A DNA stretch of 64,000 nt from Spirulina major PCC 6313 (GTDB lineage Bacteria > Cyanobacteriota > Cyanobacteriia > Cyanobacteriales > Spirulinaceae), in the NCBI RefSeq assembly GCF_001890765.1, contig NZ_KV878783.1:2880771-2944770 (forward strand), in the 5' to 3' direction. This document shows positions 29,755-39,002 of the stretch, piece by piece. The position numbers and the translations under genes are program-made. The notes beneath the pieces are model-generated. The model made no database searches, was not told the origin of the DNA, and saw nothing but the letters and a program-made list of their open reading frames with translations. Positions within the stretch are counted from its first letter, which is position 1; each line of letters opens with the position of its first letter.

Positions 29755-29901
29755 ATGGCTTCCCCTGGCCTGTGGCGGGCGAGGATGGTGATTGCGGCCC
29801 TATTGCGTGGTGAAATCCAACGCCAGGAAGTGATTCATGGGTATTGTGTTGAGATTGACCGTTATGATGAAGCCAGCCCCATCACAAATGATCAAGGGTG
29901 A
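29755..29901 (+). CDS. very small ORF, possible remnant or short peptide
   Basis: 48-codon frame from ATG 29755 to TGA 29899-29901. The product starts MASPGLWRARMVIAALLRGE and ends DEASPITNDQG. Its composition looks protein-like, with well-spaced charged and hydrophobic residues. I do not recognise a family. A stop codon lies four codons before the ATG, so it cannot be longer. It lies between adhE and the PAS-GGDEF-EAL gene, ending 18 bp before the ATG of the latter. It may be a degraded 3' remnant of a larger gene. Low confidence. Confidence 0.25.
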   Translation: MASPGLWRARMVIAALLRGEIQRQEVIHGYCVEIDRYDEASPITNDQG

Positions 29902-29919
29902 TTTTTGACGTGGTCAGCT

Positions 29920-31680
29920 ATGGATAAGGATCGGGTTCGTGAGTTATCAAGCGCTCTCGCCGTGTCTGAGCGCCGACGACAGGAGACACAACGTCTATCT
30001 GGAGTTGGATTTTGGGAGCTTGACCACAAAAATGGCGATCTTTATTGGTCTGAAGAGATTTACGCCATTTATGGCTTAGACGGTGAAGCCCTAAGCCCCG
30101 ATTATGGACTTTTTTTGGACTTGATTTACGATGACGATCGTGATTTTGTCCATCAGGCTTATCAGGCTTCTATCCAAGAGCAAACGGAGTATTCCCTCCG
30201 GTATCGCATCAAGGCTGCGGGGACGGTGAAATGGATCGAGGCGCGAGGCGTGACCCTCTACGATGAGCAGGGGAACGCGGATCGGTCGATCGGGACGGCT
30301 CAGGATATTACGGAAATTATCACCGCTCAGCAAAAAATCGAGCATTTGGCGTACCATGATGCCCTCACGGATTTGCCCAATCGTAAGTTTTTTGCCGATC
30401 GCTTAAATGCAGCGGTGCAGACGGCGCGTCGCGATCGCATCCCTGTCGCGGTGGTATTTATTGACCTAGACAATTTCAAGCTCATCAACGATCGCCACGG
30501 CCATGCCGTCGGTGATGAAGTCCTGGTCGGAGTTGCCCACCGATTACAGCGGAGTGCAGGCCCTAAGGACTTCTTTGCACGGATTGGGGGCGATGAGTTT
30601 GCGGGGGTGTTGGTGAATGAGGCGGACATCAATGCAGCGGTGCGCCGTCTGCAATGTGCGATCGAAGATGTCTATGGAACACCCGTGGGAACCTTTGAGA
30701 TCACCGCCAGCATTGGTGTGACCCTCTACCCCACTGACAACGTTGAGCCAGAAGTCTTGCTGCGCCATGCAGACCAGGCCATGTACGAAGCCAAGGAAAA
30801 TGGGAAATCGCGCGTCTGTTTCTTTGACACCGAAACCCACCAACTCAAATTATCGCGACGTGACCTGCTCAGGGCGATCGCAACGGCCATCCGTAATGAT
30901 GAATTCGTTCTCTACTATCAACCCAAAATCAGCCTGCGTGATGGTGTTCCTGTGGGCGCAGAAGCACTTCTGCGGTGGTTTAACGGCGATCAGTCCTATT
31001 CCCCCACGGAGATCACCACTGCCATTCAAGATACAGAGTTGGAGTGGGAACTGGACAACTGGGTGATTCGCACTGCCCTCGCCCATAGCAAGCTGTTGGA
31101 TCAGCATGGGGTCGCTGGCCCCTTCAGCGTCAACGTCAATCCGAGAACGATTGAGAATCGAAACTTCCCCGATCGGTTGGCGGCATTATTGACGAGCGCG
31201 AAGGTGTCTGGTGAGGTGTTGGAGATCGAAATTTTGGAGGTTGCATCGATTAAGAATTTTGACCGCACCCGTACCATTCTCCAGCAGTGTAAGGCCCTGG
31301 GGGTGCGGGTGTCCTTGGATGATTTTGGGACGGGCTATTCATCTTTAACCCATCTCCACGCCCTGCCCATTGATGTGTTGAAGATCGATCAACGGTTCAT
31401 CAAAGAGCTTCACCGCGACTCGAAAAGTCTGGCACTGGTACAGAGTATTTTAGCGATCGCCCACGCTCACCACATTAATGTGATTGCCGAAGGGATCGAA
31501 TCCGATGCGATCGCCCACATTCTCCAGCAGTTTGACTGCGCCTGTGGCCAAGGCTACGCCCTCGCCCGTCCCATGGCCATCAACGACTACATCGCTTGGG
31601 CCCAGCATTGGGAGCCTGCCCCCTTTCAAGCGCGATTAAATCACGCCTCACCCCCAAACGCGCCTAGAGTTCAAAATTAA
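29920..31680 (+). CDS. PAS-GGDEF-EAL cyclic-di-GMP signalling protein
   Basis: 586-residue cytoplasmic protein with a PAS domain about 25-135 ([20 protein letters not shown] ... IGTAQDITE), a GGDEF domain about 150-305 and an EAL domain about 325-570. The diguanylate cyclase motif is intact ([10 protein letters not shown]). The phosphodiesterase side is also intact by eye: [30 protein letters not shown] and IAEGIES. The RxxD inhibitory site before GGDEF is not met (GPKD occupies the place), so product inhibition may be lost. No membrane helix. The start is ATG 29920; a TTG five codons earlier is possible. The 3' end overlaps the convergent nrtR-like gene by 17 bp. Confidence 0.92.
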   Translation: MDKDRVRELSSALAVSERRRQETQRLSGVGFWELDHKNGDLYWSEEIYAIYGLDGEALSPDYGLFLDLIYDDDRDFVHQAYQASIQEQTEYSLRYRIKAAGTVKWIEARGVTLYDEQGNADRSIGTAQDITEIITAQQKIEHLAYHDALTDLPNRKFFADRLNAAVQTARRDRIPVAVVFIDLDNFKLINDRHGHAVGDEVLVGVAHRLQRSAGPKDFFARIGGDEFAGVLVNEADINAAVRRLQCAIEDVYGTPVGTFEITASIGVTLYPTDNVEPEVLLRHADQAMYEAKENGKSRVCFFDTETHQLKLSRRDLLRAIATAIRNDEFVLYYQPKISLRDGVPVGAEALLRWFNGDQSYSPTEITTAIQDTELEWELDNWVIRTALAHSKLLDQHGVAGPFSVNVNPRTIENRNFPDRLAALLTSAKVSGEVLEIEILEVASIKNFDRTRTILQQCKALGVRVSLDDFGTGYSSLTHLHALPIDVLKIDQRFIKELHRDSKSLALVQSILAIAHAHHINVIAEGIESDAIAHILQQFDCACGQGYALARPMAINDYIAWAQHWEPAPFQARLNHASPPNAPRVQN

Positions 31681-32356
31681 ACCCCTGCTGTTTTAACTCT
31701 TGGTATTGTTCCGGGTCGAAGGCGTAGAGGCGAGCGGCGCGATGGGCGACATCGGTTTGCCATTCTTCGAGGGCGGTGAGGAGTCCCATTTTGAGGATTT
31801 TCTTGCGAAAGTTGCGTTTGTCGAGGGGCTTGCCGAGGACGGTTTCGTAGAGGTGCTGAAGTTGGGAGAGGGGGAATTTTTGGGGCAGGAGTTCAAAGCC
31901 GATGGGTTCGTAGCGGAGTTTCCCTTTGAGGCGTTGGAGGGCCTGTTGGAAAATGTGGAGATGGTCGAAGGCGAGGCTGGGCAGGGCATCAATGGGAAAC
32001 CATTTGGCTTCGTCGGCATCGGTGGTGGCGTTGATGGTGTGTTCGGTGAGGTTGACGAGGGCGTAATAGGCGACGGTGATGATGCGATCGCGGGGATCAC
32101 GTTCCACTGCCCCAAAGGTATAAAGCTGTTCTAAGAAAATATCCTTGACACCGGTTTCTTCGCCGAGTTCGCGTCGGGCCGACTGTTCGAGGGTTTCATC
32201 GGGACGAACAAAGCCGCCGGGTAAGGCCCATTCCCCTTTGAAGGGGGGAAGGTTACGCCGAATCAGGAGCACTTTTAAACTGTTTTGCTCATCTAGCCCA
32301 AAGACAACACAATCAACGGTCAGGGCCGGGCGGGGAAAATCGTAACAATAGGCCAT
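31664..32356 (-). CDS. Nudix-domain transcriptional regulator, NrtR-like
   Basis: 230 residues: N-terminal Nudix domain about 1-145 and C-terminal winged-helix-like region about 150-230. This is the layout of NrtR, which represses NAD-synthesis genes and responds to ADP-ribose. The Nudix box is complete: GFVRPDE, seven residues, then RELGEETGV. Many NrtR proteins have lost it, so this one may still hydrolyse ADP-ribose. The C-terminal part reads [19 protein letters not shown] and [14 protein letters not shown], typical of the Nudix-linked HTH. The ATG at 32354-32356 begins [20 protein letters not shown]. It is divergent from the solute-binding-protein gene. A plain ADP-ribose pyrophosphatase is the alternative. 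Confidence 0.82.
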   Translation of the reverse strand: MAYCYDFPRPALTVDCVVFGLDEQNSLKVLLIRRNLPPFKGEWALPGGFVRPDETLEQSARRELGEETGVKDIFLEQLYTFGAVERDPRDRIITVAYYALVNLTEHTINATTDADEAKWFPIDALPSLAFDHLHIFQQALQRLKGKLRYEPIGFELLPQKFPLSQLQHLYETVLGKPLDKRNFRKKILKMGLLTALEEWQTDVAHRAARLYAFDPEQYQELKQQGFNFEL

Positions 32357-32587
32357 GGGCGAGGGTCTCTAAACTGACCCGATTAAGCCTAACGCTGATT
32401 TTGTCCCGATGCAACTGTGCTAGGGTGGAGTCATTTTGACATCCTCTTGCCGTGTTTCCCCAGAGGTTCCCCGGATCAACCGAGGATTTTGTGGGCTGGA
32501 GTACGGCGGTGCGATCGCCGTTTCGTCACAATGATTAGGCATCGCTTTAAAACAAACCTATCCACGTTCCTGAGGGGTTTGATTGCT

Positions 32588-33787
32588 ATGGTTTCTCCCC
32601 ATCCAATTTCACGCCTGACCCGTCGGCAATGGCTGCGCTACAGCGGCTTGGTGGCAGCATCGATGGGCACAACGGCAGTTTTGAATAGTTGCGCCCGCTG
32701 GCAGCCCCCCGTTGATGATCCCGTTGTCCGGGTGGGATATTTGCCGATTACCGATGCTTCGGCCTTGTTGGCGGCCTACGATAAGGGCTTTTATCGGGCG
32801 GAGGGCTTAGAAGCCTCGCGGCCCAAGTCTTACCGTTCCTGGGCGGCGATCGCCCAAGGGTTTATGGATCGTGAGGTGAATGTGATCCATATCCTGATGC
32901 CAACGGCGATCTGGATGCGCTATGGGGTGCAGTTTCCCGGTCGGGTGGTGGCCTGGAACCACACCAACGGGTCGGCCTTGACGGTGCTGCCGACGGTGAA
33001 TCAGGTGACGGATCTTGGCGGGCGATCGCTGGCGATTCCCTCATGGTACTCAATCCATAATGTGGTGCTGCAAATGCTCCTGCGTCATCACGGCCTGACC
33101 CCCATGATCCAAAAACCAGGGGACAGGGTGGCCGCCGATCAGGTGGGTTTACAGGTGTTGTCGCCCCTCGATATGCTCGATGCGCTCCAACTCGAAGCGA
33201 TCGCCGGCTACATCGTCGCCGAACCCTACAACTCCGCCGCCGAAACCCGGCAAAGCGGTAAAATCCTGCGGCTGACGGGAGATGTGTGGAAAGACCACGC
33301 CTGTTGTGTGGTGCTGATGCATGATGATGACGTGCAAAACCGGCCCGACTGGACACAACGAATTGTGAACGCCGTCGTCAAGGCCCAACAGTGGGCCCAA
33401 TGGAATCGACCGGAACTGGCGCATTTGCTCTCCCAAGCCGGGGGCAACTATATGCCCCATTCCCTCGCCATCCTCGAACGGGTGCTGACCCATAATGATC
33501 ATGATTTTTATCGCCGCCAAGGAGCGATTCAACATCCGGAATGGCGATCGCGCCGCGTTGACTTTCAACCCTACCCCTTTCCCTCCTACACCGAAGCCCT
33601 GATCAAAGCCTGCCAAACCACTCAATTCGCAGAGGACGTTCCATGGTTAAATAGCCTAGACCCCACCCAGTCCGCCGCAGAATTGGTTGATCCATCCTTC
33701 GTGCGGCAGGCCTTGGACTCCGTGGGCGGTCCCCAAGCCTTTGGGTTGGCCCTGGATTTAAACCGCACTGAATTGATTCAAGTGTAG
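32588..33787 (+). CDS. NrtA/CmpA/SsuA-like ABC solute-binding protein, Tat lipoprotein signal
   Basis: 399-residue periplasmic binding protein of the NMT1/NrtA-like family, whose members bind nitrate, bicarbonate or organosulfonates. The signal has a twin-arginine motif (TRRQWLRYSG) and a lipobox-like LNSC, so a folded, lipid-anchored protein is predicted. The mature part begins VVRVGYLPITDASALLAAYD and continues YGVQFPGRVVAWNHTNGSA and LVEPYNSA-like sequence (GYIVAEPYNSAAETRQSG). The ATG at 32588 is used because it starts the signal directly; 57 open codons upstream look non-coding. No permease or ATPase genes lie nearby. Instead a Cache histidine kinase follows after 77 bp on the same strand. 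Confidence 0.85.
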   Translation: MVSPHPISRLTRRQWLRYSGLVAASMGTTAVLNSCARWQPPVDDPVVRVGYLPITDASALLAAYDKGFYRAEGLEASRPKSYRSWAAIAQGFMDREVNVIHILMPTAIWMRYGVQFPGRVVAWNHTNGSALTVLPTVNQVTDLGGRSLAIPSWYSIHNVVLQMLLRHHGLTPMIQKPGDRVAADQVGLQVLSPLDMLDALQLEAIAGYIVAEPYNSAAETRQSGKILRLTGDVWKDHACCVVLMHDDDVQNRPDWTQRIVNAVVKAQQWAQWNRPELAHLLSQAGGNYMPHSLAILERVLTHNDHDFYRRQGAIQHPEWRSRRVDFQPYPFPSYTEALIKACQTTQFAEDVPWLNSLDPTQSAAELVDPSFVRQALDSVGGPQAFGLALDLNRTELIQV

Positions 33788-33864
33788 GGCGGGGGTGCAG
33801 AGCCACCCATACCCCGTACCCGCCCACCGTCCGTTACTCTTGCTCCCTTGGTTTTGCGTTCACC

Positions 33865-35910
33865 ATGACAGCACCCTCCCTGCGTCAAGCCTTGCGCCCC
33901 TCTTGGTCGCTGACCCAATTCATTCAATTCGGCTTAGTGGCGATCGCTGTGCTGACGGTCTTGATGGTAGGAGGGAGTTTAACGGTCTTAAGTTATCAAG
34001 CCCACCTAGACGAGGCCTGGCAACTTCAGCAAGCACGAGTCCAAGCCGCCGTCGGCGACATTGAATCCCATCTCAACGGGCTGCAATATCCGTTTAACTA
34101 CTTCAGCAAAGTCCGAGGTCTGAGTCGGATTGAACCCGATGCTCAACAGCGTTTCCTCGAAGGCTTAACCCGGACAAACCATGCCTATGAAGTCGTGGCT
34201 ATCTTTGATCGTCAGGGTGAATTCCGGGCGGGGGTCGCCCCCTATCAAGCCGGAGATGCGGAGCAGGCATTTTTGATTTCCCATCGGCAAATGGTGCGGC
34301 GTGTGCTCAATCGCTCGGAACAGCTTCTGAGTCCGGTGACGTTAGATACTGATCGCCAAACCCTTTTGGTAACCATCGCCACGCCCCTCTATGATGCGTC
34401 CGATCAACTCGATGGGGTGTTGCTCGCATCGGTCAATTTAGAAGGCCTGAATGGGATTATTGCCCAAACCTCCGTTGGTCGGAATGGGTCGATCTACATT
34501 GTCGATCGGCGTCAGCGCGTCCTGACCAAAACCCGAAATGTTGAGACGGCTCACCACACCGGTCAATTAGAGCGTCTCCCGAATGCCATTGCTTCCCGTA
34601 TTTTGCACAGCGATCCCTCTAATCGATTCAAGATCTATCAGGGATTGCAGGGCCAATCGGTGTTGGGGGTGACGGCGTTGGTGTATAGCGTTGGGTGGTA
34701 TGTGGTGGTGGAGTTGCCGGTGATGGAGGTGTATGCTCCGGTGTGGAAGTTGATGACGATGATGCTGTGGACGGGTGGGGGGGCGATCGCGATCGCGATC
34801 GCCGTCGGGCTTGGGATCACGCGCCGCATCGTTAAGCCGCTGCATCGCTTGACCCACGCCGCCGAAGCGATTAGTGATGGGGATTTTCAAACCCGTGTCC
34901 AGATTGACCAAACCAACGAACTCGGCACATTGGCCACGGCCTTCAATGTGATGATGGAACGGATGGAGGCGGCGTTTGCGGATCTTGGGACGAAAAATCA
35001 AGAACTGGGCAATGCGCTCCAGGAGTTAAAAACTACGCAACTCCAACTCATCCAAACGGAAAAAATGTCCAGCTTGGGGCGTTTGGTGGCGGGGATTGCC
35101 CACGAAATCAATAATCCGATCACCTTCATCCATGGAAATCTACTCCACGCCAAATTTTACGCCACGACCCTGTTGGAATTGGTTCACCTTTACCAAACCT
35201 ACTATCCTGAGCCTCATCCGGTGTTGGCGAATGCCTTGGTCGAAGCTGAGCTTGACTTTATTGAACAGGATTTTCCCCAGTTGATTCAGTCGATGCAGGA
35301 CGGCTCGAAGCGGGTGGAGGCGATTGTGACCTCGTTGCGGAATTTTTCGCGCTTGGATGAGGCGCAGTTGAAAGTGGTGGATGTGCATGAGGGGATTGAA
35401 AATACGCTGCTCCTGCTCCAAAGCAAGCTTCAATGCAATCTTGATGGGCCGCCGATCGCCCTCCAAAAAGACTACGGCATGTTGCCCCCGGTGGAGTGCT
35501 ACCCGGCGTTGATTAATCAGGTGCTGTTTAATCTGCTCGAAAACGCGATTCTTGCCCTCAATCCCTACTGCAATGCTCAGGGCGATCGCCAACCGACAAT
35601 CACGATCACGACGGCGCATGAGTTGGGCGGCCGTGATCGGGAAACGGGGTCAGCAACGCCAGGGATTATGATTGCGATCGCAGATAACGGAGTCGGCATC
35701 CCGCCCGATGTCCAATCCCAAATGTTTGACCCGTTTTTTACCACCCGACCCATTGGCCAAGGCACGGGCTTGGGGCTGGCCCTGAGCTACAAAATCATTG
35801 TGGAAAAGCATCGCGGCTCTATTGATTGCCAGTCCACCCCAGCGCAGGGCAGTTGTTTTCGTTTTTGGCTGCCCATCGATCATTCATTATCCGGACTAAA
35901 GAGGGTTTAA
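33865..35910 (+). CDS. Cache-HAMP sensor histidine kinase
   Basis: 681-residue membrane kinase. Order: membrane helix about 20-45 (FGLVAIAVLTVLMVGGSL), periplasmic double-Cache-like domain about 50-290, second helix about 295-325, HAMP about 325-375, a coiled-coil linker, HisKA with the His in GIAHEINNPITFIHGN (about residue 412), and HATPase with N-box QVLFNLLENAILAL, DNGVGIPPDVQSQMFDPFF and GTGLGLALSYKII. The family with HEINNP often takes part in chemoreceptor-like two-component systems. No receiver domain is attached and no response regulator is adjacent. It lies 77 bp downstream of the solute-binding-protein gene and overlaps the convergent methyltransferase gene by 4 bp. Confidence 0.9.
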   Translation: MTAPSLRQALRPSWSLTQFIQFGLVAIAVLTVLMVGGSLTVLSYQAHLDEAWQLQQARVQAAVGDIESHLNGLQYPFNYFSKVRGLSRIEPDAQQRFLEGLTRTNHAYEVVAIFDRQGEFRAGVAPYQAGDAEQAFLISHRQMVRRVLNRSEQLLSPVTLDTDRQTLLVTIATPLYDASDQLDGVLLASVNLEGLNGIIAQTSVGRNGSIYIVDRRQRVLTKTRNVETAHHTGQLERLPNAIASRILHSDPSNRFKIYQGLQGQSVLGVTALVYSVGWYVVVELPVMEVYAPVWKLMTMMLWTGGGAIAIAIAVGLGITRRIVKPLHRLTHAAEAISDGDFQTRVQIDQTNELGTLATAFNVMMERMEAAFADLGTKNQELGNALQELKTTQLQLIQTEKMSSLGRLVAGIAHEINNPITFIHGNLLHAKFYATTLLELVHLYQTYYPEPHPVLANALVEAELDFIEQDFPQLIQSMQDGSKRVEAIVTSLRNFSRLDEAQLKVVDVHEGIENTLLLLQSKLQCNLDGPPIALQKDYGMLPPVECYPALINQVLFNLLENAILALNPYCNAQGDRQPTITITTAHELGGRDRETGSATPGIMIAIADNGVGIPPDVQSQMFDPFFTTRPIGQGTGLGLALSYKIIVEKHRGSIDCQSTPAQGSCFRFWLPIDHSLSGLKRV

Positions 35911-36404
35911 AGTTCCCAGCAGTACAGCGTTGCGGGTTCTTCCTCCGCTACGGCGGTACAGGTGCGCGTCGGCGGCCAATCCCCCAGGTCAAAATCGCGG
36001 CTGATGATGCGGCTGCCGGGCTGGAGGTGTGCTTGGAGGCGGGGGCGGAGGCGGAGGTTGAGATGGGGGAGCAAGTAGAGGAAGACCACCGTGGCGGGGT
36101 GGAGGTCGCAGTCAAAGAGATTACCCTGGCGGAACTCGACGAGATGGGCAACATTGGCGGCGATCGCCTGCGATCGCGCTTTTGCCACCAAGGCCCCATC
36201 CAATTCAATCCCCACCCCTAGGGTTCCCCACCGTTGGGCCGCTGCGATCAACACGCGCCCATCCCCACACCCCAAGTCATACACCACATCCGTCGGCCCC
36301 ACCCGCGCTAAGTACAGCAAAGTCGTCACCATGGCGGCAGGGGTGGGAATATAACCAATATCAGGGCGATCGCTCACAGCACCAGACGATTGCAACTCCC
36401 CCAT
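35907..36404 (-). CDS. small class I SAM-dependent methyltransferase
   Basis: 165 residues of a Rossmann-type methyltransferase. Motif I reads DVVYDLGCGDGRVLIAAA, followed by GIELDGALVAKARS (acidic residue for the ribose) and VEFRQGNLFDCDL. The start IGYIPTPAAMVTTLLYLA is typical of small Dot1-like or class I methyltransferases found as orphan genes. The substrate cannot be told. The ATG at 36404 begins MGELQSSGAVSDRPDIGY. It is downstream of the PEP-CTERM gene on the same strand, with a terminator-like hairpin between. Confidence 0.8.
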   Translation of the reverse strand: MGELQSSGAVSDRPDIGYIPTPAAMVTTLLYLARVGPTDVVYDLGCGDGRVLIAAAQRWGTLGVGIELDGALVAKARSQAIAANVAHLVEFRQGNLFDCDLHPATVVFLYLLPHLNLRLRPRLQAHLQPGSRIISRDFDLGDWPPTRTCTAVAEEEPATLYCWEL

Positions 36405-36413
36405 TCAACAATA

Positions 36414-36442
36414 AAACGCGCCAGGGTTGATCTAGCGCGTTT
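36414..36442 (-). terminator. terminator-like hairpin after the PEP-CTERM gene
   Basis: Stem AAACGCGC/GCGCGTTT of 8 bp with a 13-nt loop. On the minus strand it is followed by TATTGTTG, giving a short T-rich tail. It lies 57 bp after the PEP-CTERM gene's stop and just before the methyltransferase start. Confidence 0.55.
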
Positions 36443-36498
36443 CAGTTTATGGGTTAGTTCAATGCCATCAATTCAGGGGGTTAATCCGTCGGTAGGGT

Positions 36499-37467
36499 TT
36501 AGGCAGACTTGCGCCGGGTGGAAGCGATCGCACCCCCCACCACCGCCAAGCCCAACAGCAACGAAGGCTCCGGCACCGGTTCCGATTCCGCCGGAACCGC
36601 TTGGGCCAAGGTGTAATTCCCCGTGTGAGACACATTATCCAGGGGATCAACCACACCAGATTGCGTGGCCGAGAAACCAAATTGGTAGTAACTATTGCCT
36701 TTATAGGACACCTTCACCAACTCGCTGGCTTGGATCGGGCCGCCAGCCAAGGTTGCCACCACCGCTAATTCCGTGCTGTTCAAGAATGAAAAGAGTTGCG
36801 GCGTTGCATCGTAGTGACCCGCAAGAACGATATCAAGACCGCCCTCCGCATTACTCGCCACAGACTGCACATTGGGATCACTGAACCGCTCAAAACCACC
36901 ACTGGTCAAGAAGCGATCGAACAGGCTAGCCGTTGTCGGGGCCATTGCTGCGGCTTGGGTTGCTGCCAATTGGGCTAACACCGGGTTACCCGTTTGACCC
37001 AACACCGTTTGATAAGCAACACCACTCACGGCCTGAGCAATACCATTATCCGTGATGCCGTAGGCCGCAAAGGCGGCATCAAACCAGATGTTGGCTAAAT
37101 CATCATTGCCGTAACTCGTGGTGGCATTCCCCGCGCCAAACCAGTCCGCAGCAGTGAGGCTGCTGATCACCACATCAAACCCATCCACTTGGCCGGTGAG
37201 GGTAATGGCATTGTTGAAGTCGGCGGTGTTGGGGGTGTTGGTGTTGCCGCCCAGTTCCACATTACCTAAACCATCGAGGGACGTTTGCCAGTTGGTAGCG
37301 GTGTTGGCGACTTTGAAGGTTTCATTACCAGTAACACCGTAGGTGAGGTGAGTCCCACTGACGCTCGCGCCGGTGAGGGTTCCCGCTAAGGCGGGGGTGG
37401 TGGCGAATGCGCCTAAACCCAAGGCTAAAGATGCACCGAAAAGAAGAGATTGAACTGCGTTTTTCAT
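36499..37467 (-). CDS. PEP-CTERM sorting-domain exported protein
   Basis: 322-residue secreted protein. The N-terminus is a signal peptide: MKNAVQSLLFGASLALGLG then ATTPALA before GTLTGAS. The C-terminus is a PEP-CTERM tail: VPEPSLLLGL, a short hydrophobic helix, and RRK. Such tails are processed by exosortase systems in exopolysaccharide-producing bacteria. The middle is Asn/Thr/Gly/Ala-rich, predicted beta-rich, with no catalytic motif I recognise; it resembles a recurrent cyanobacterial PEP-CTERM family. The start is the ATG at 37465-37467; another ATG three codons upstream is possible. No exosortase gene is in the window. Confidence 0.85.
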   Translation of the reverse strand: MKNAVQSLLFGASLALGLGAFATTPALAGTLTGASVSGTHLTYGVTGNETFKVANTATNWQTSLDGLGNVELGGNTNTPNTADFNNAITLTGQVDGFDVVISSLTAADWFGAGNATTSYGNDDLANIWFDAAFAAYGITDNGIAQAVSGVAYQTVLGQTGNPVLAQLAATQAAAMAPTTASLFDRFLTSGGFERFSDPNVQSVASNAEGGLDIVLAGHYDATPQLFSFLNSTELAVVATLAGGPIQASELVKVSYKGNSYYQFGFSATQSGVVDPLDNVSHTGNYTLAQAVPAESEPVPEPSLLLGLAVVGGAIASTRRKSA

Positions 37468-37726
37468 GACTACCATAACCCCAATAAACAGAATGTTCCT
37501 GTCGCTGTGACCAACCCAAACGAAAACTATGCCGGCACAATACTGTATGCCCTATCTACCATCAAACCCTGTTTCTTCGATTTGTAGGTGAAGTTTCCGT
37601 AAAATTTTGCCCCATTTTTGTCTAGTAGCGATGAATTTTTGGGAATTGAGGCTCGATGCGGCATTCCGAAGAATTGGCCATGGTTTGCAGGGCCAGCTTT
37701 TCGGAGTTGAGGGCGTTTAGCCGTTC

Positions 37727-37753
37727 CTGCCTCACGTCGAGGCCGTGAGGCAG
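37727..37753. other. perfect 10-bp stem-loop left of the tnpB element
   Basis: CTGCCTCACG and CGTGAGGCAG flank a 7-nt loop. It lies about 30 bp outside the left boundary I propose for the insertion element. It may be an older repeat, or it may mean the element reaches further left. The gap 37468-37877 otherwise holds the leader of the PEP-CTERM gene and the element's left end. Confidence 0.4.
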
Positions 37754-37833
37754 TGACAGCCCTAGTGCAGAGTCAAGACTTACGAATGTAAAGCGTAAAG
37801 CCCCCGTTTTCCAAACAGGGGATATAAGCGAAG

Positions 37834-37868
37834 GGCTGAATTTATTCAGCCGTGATACCGAGGTATCA
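37834..37868 (+). promoter_or_regulatory. two perfect hairpins in the tnpB leader
   Basis: GGCTGAAT/ATTCAGCC around TT (37834-37851), then TGATACC/GGTATCA around GA (37853-37868). They end 9 bp before the TTG start of tnpB, where a ribosome-binding site would be expected; none is visible. They may limit translation of tnpB or shape the left end of the element. Confidence 0.45.
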
Positions 37869-37877
37869 TAGCAACCA

Positions 37878-39002
37878 TTGAAAACGCTCAAGTTCAAGCT
37901 CTACCAGCATAAGCGGAATAGATACCTCAAGCGGACAATCAATGCCGCAGGGCGTATCTACAACCATTGTGTTGCCCTCCACAAACGGTACTACCGAATG
38001 TGGGGCAAGCACTTGAACTGCGCCCGACTGCAAAAACACATCGCCAAGCTTCGGAAACGGAACCCCTGGTGGTTGCAGGTGGGTTCTCAAGCCGTACAGG
38101 ATATCTGCCAACGAATTGAGAAAGCGTATCAACTGTTCTTCAAACACAACAAAAAAGGCGTTCGCCTGCCAAACTTTAAGAAGACCCGAAAGTACAAATC
38201 CTTCACCCTCAAGCAAGCTGGGTACAAATTCCTCGGTGGCAACCGGGTCAGGATTGGGAACAAAGTCTATCAATATTGGCACTCTCGCCCCATTGAGGGC
38301 AAGGTCAAAACCCTGACGATTAAGCGGACTCCCCTCGGAGAAATGTGGATGATTGTCACGGTAGATACCCTGTCAGAGCCTGAAGTCAAAACCGAGACAG
38401 GTCAAATTGCTGGTTTTGATTTTGGACTTAAGACCTTCTTGACCTGTTCTGAGGGATTCAAGATTGATGCACCCTTGTTCTTCAAGCAGTCACTTAACTC
38501 GGTTCGCAAAGCGAGTCGAGAGTTGTCCCGTAAGCAAAAGGGTTCAGCCCATCGGGAACGTGCCCGATTAAACTTATCCCGCAAGCATGAAGATATTGCC
38601 CATCGACGGCGGGACTGGTTCTGGAAGTTGGCTCACCGCCTGACGAATCAGTTTGATGTGCTGTGTTTTGAAACCTTGAACCTCAAGGCGATGCAGCGGC
38701 TCTGGGGGCGTAAGGTGAGTGATTTGGCGTTTCGGGAGTTTCTGCAAATCCTGGAGTGGGTGGCGACGAAGAAGGGGAAGCGGGTGGTCTATGTTGACCG
38801 CTGGTTCCCTTCGAGCAAGACCTGTTCAAGTTGCGGTCATATTTTGGAGCATCTGGATTTAGAGACTCGCCATTGGAGGTGTCCCAGTTGCTCGGCAGAG
38901 AATGACCGGGATGAGAATGCGGCGATGAATATTAAAGTGGCTGGGGCTTCAGCCATTGGGTTAGGTGATGTCAGACAGGCGTTGCCTGCTATTGCTGTTT
39001 GA
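37878..39002 (+). CDS. tnpB: RNA-guided endonuclease TnpB
   Basis: 374-residue OrfB/TnpB protein, a compact RuvC-type nuclease guided by an RNA from the element's right end; ancestor of Cas12. The RuvC triad looks intact: Asp181 in AGFDFGLKTF, Glu265 in CFETLNLK, and Asp343/Asp345 in NDRDENAAMNI. The zinc ribbon is complete: Cys316, Cys319, Cys335, Cys338 (CSSC and CPSC). The N-terminal helix-turn-helix part reads KFKLYQHKRNRYLKRTI. Translation starts at TTG 37878, since no ATG is available in the conserved N-terminus. The intact triad suggests an active nuclease. It is the only gene in the element. Confidence 0.95.
   Translation: MKTLKFKLYQHKRNRYLKRTINAAGRIYNHCVALHKRYYRMWGKHLNCARLQKHIAKLRKRNPWWLQVGSQAVQDICQRIEKAYQLFFKHNKKGVRLPNFKKTRKYKSFTLKQAGYKFLGGNRVRIGNKVYQYWHSRPIEGKVKTLTIKRTPLGEMWMIVTVDTLSEPEVKTETGQIAGFDFGLKTFLTCSEGFKIDAPLFFKQSLNSVRKASRELSRKQKGSAHRERARLNLSRKHEDIAHRRRDWFWKLAHRLTNQFDVLCFETLNLKAMQRLWGRKVSDLAFREFLQILEWVATKKGKRVVYVDRWFPSSKTCSSCGHILEHLDLETRHWRCPSCSAENDRDENAAMNIKVAGASAIGLGDVRQALPAIAV

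Noticed and set aside
37622-37897. 91-codon minus-strand ORF across the left end of the tnpB element
   Set aside because: It spans the hairpins of the element end and the tnpB start; such frames are by-products of the repeat.
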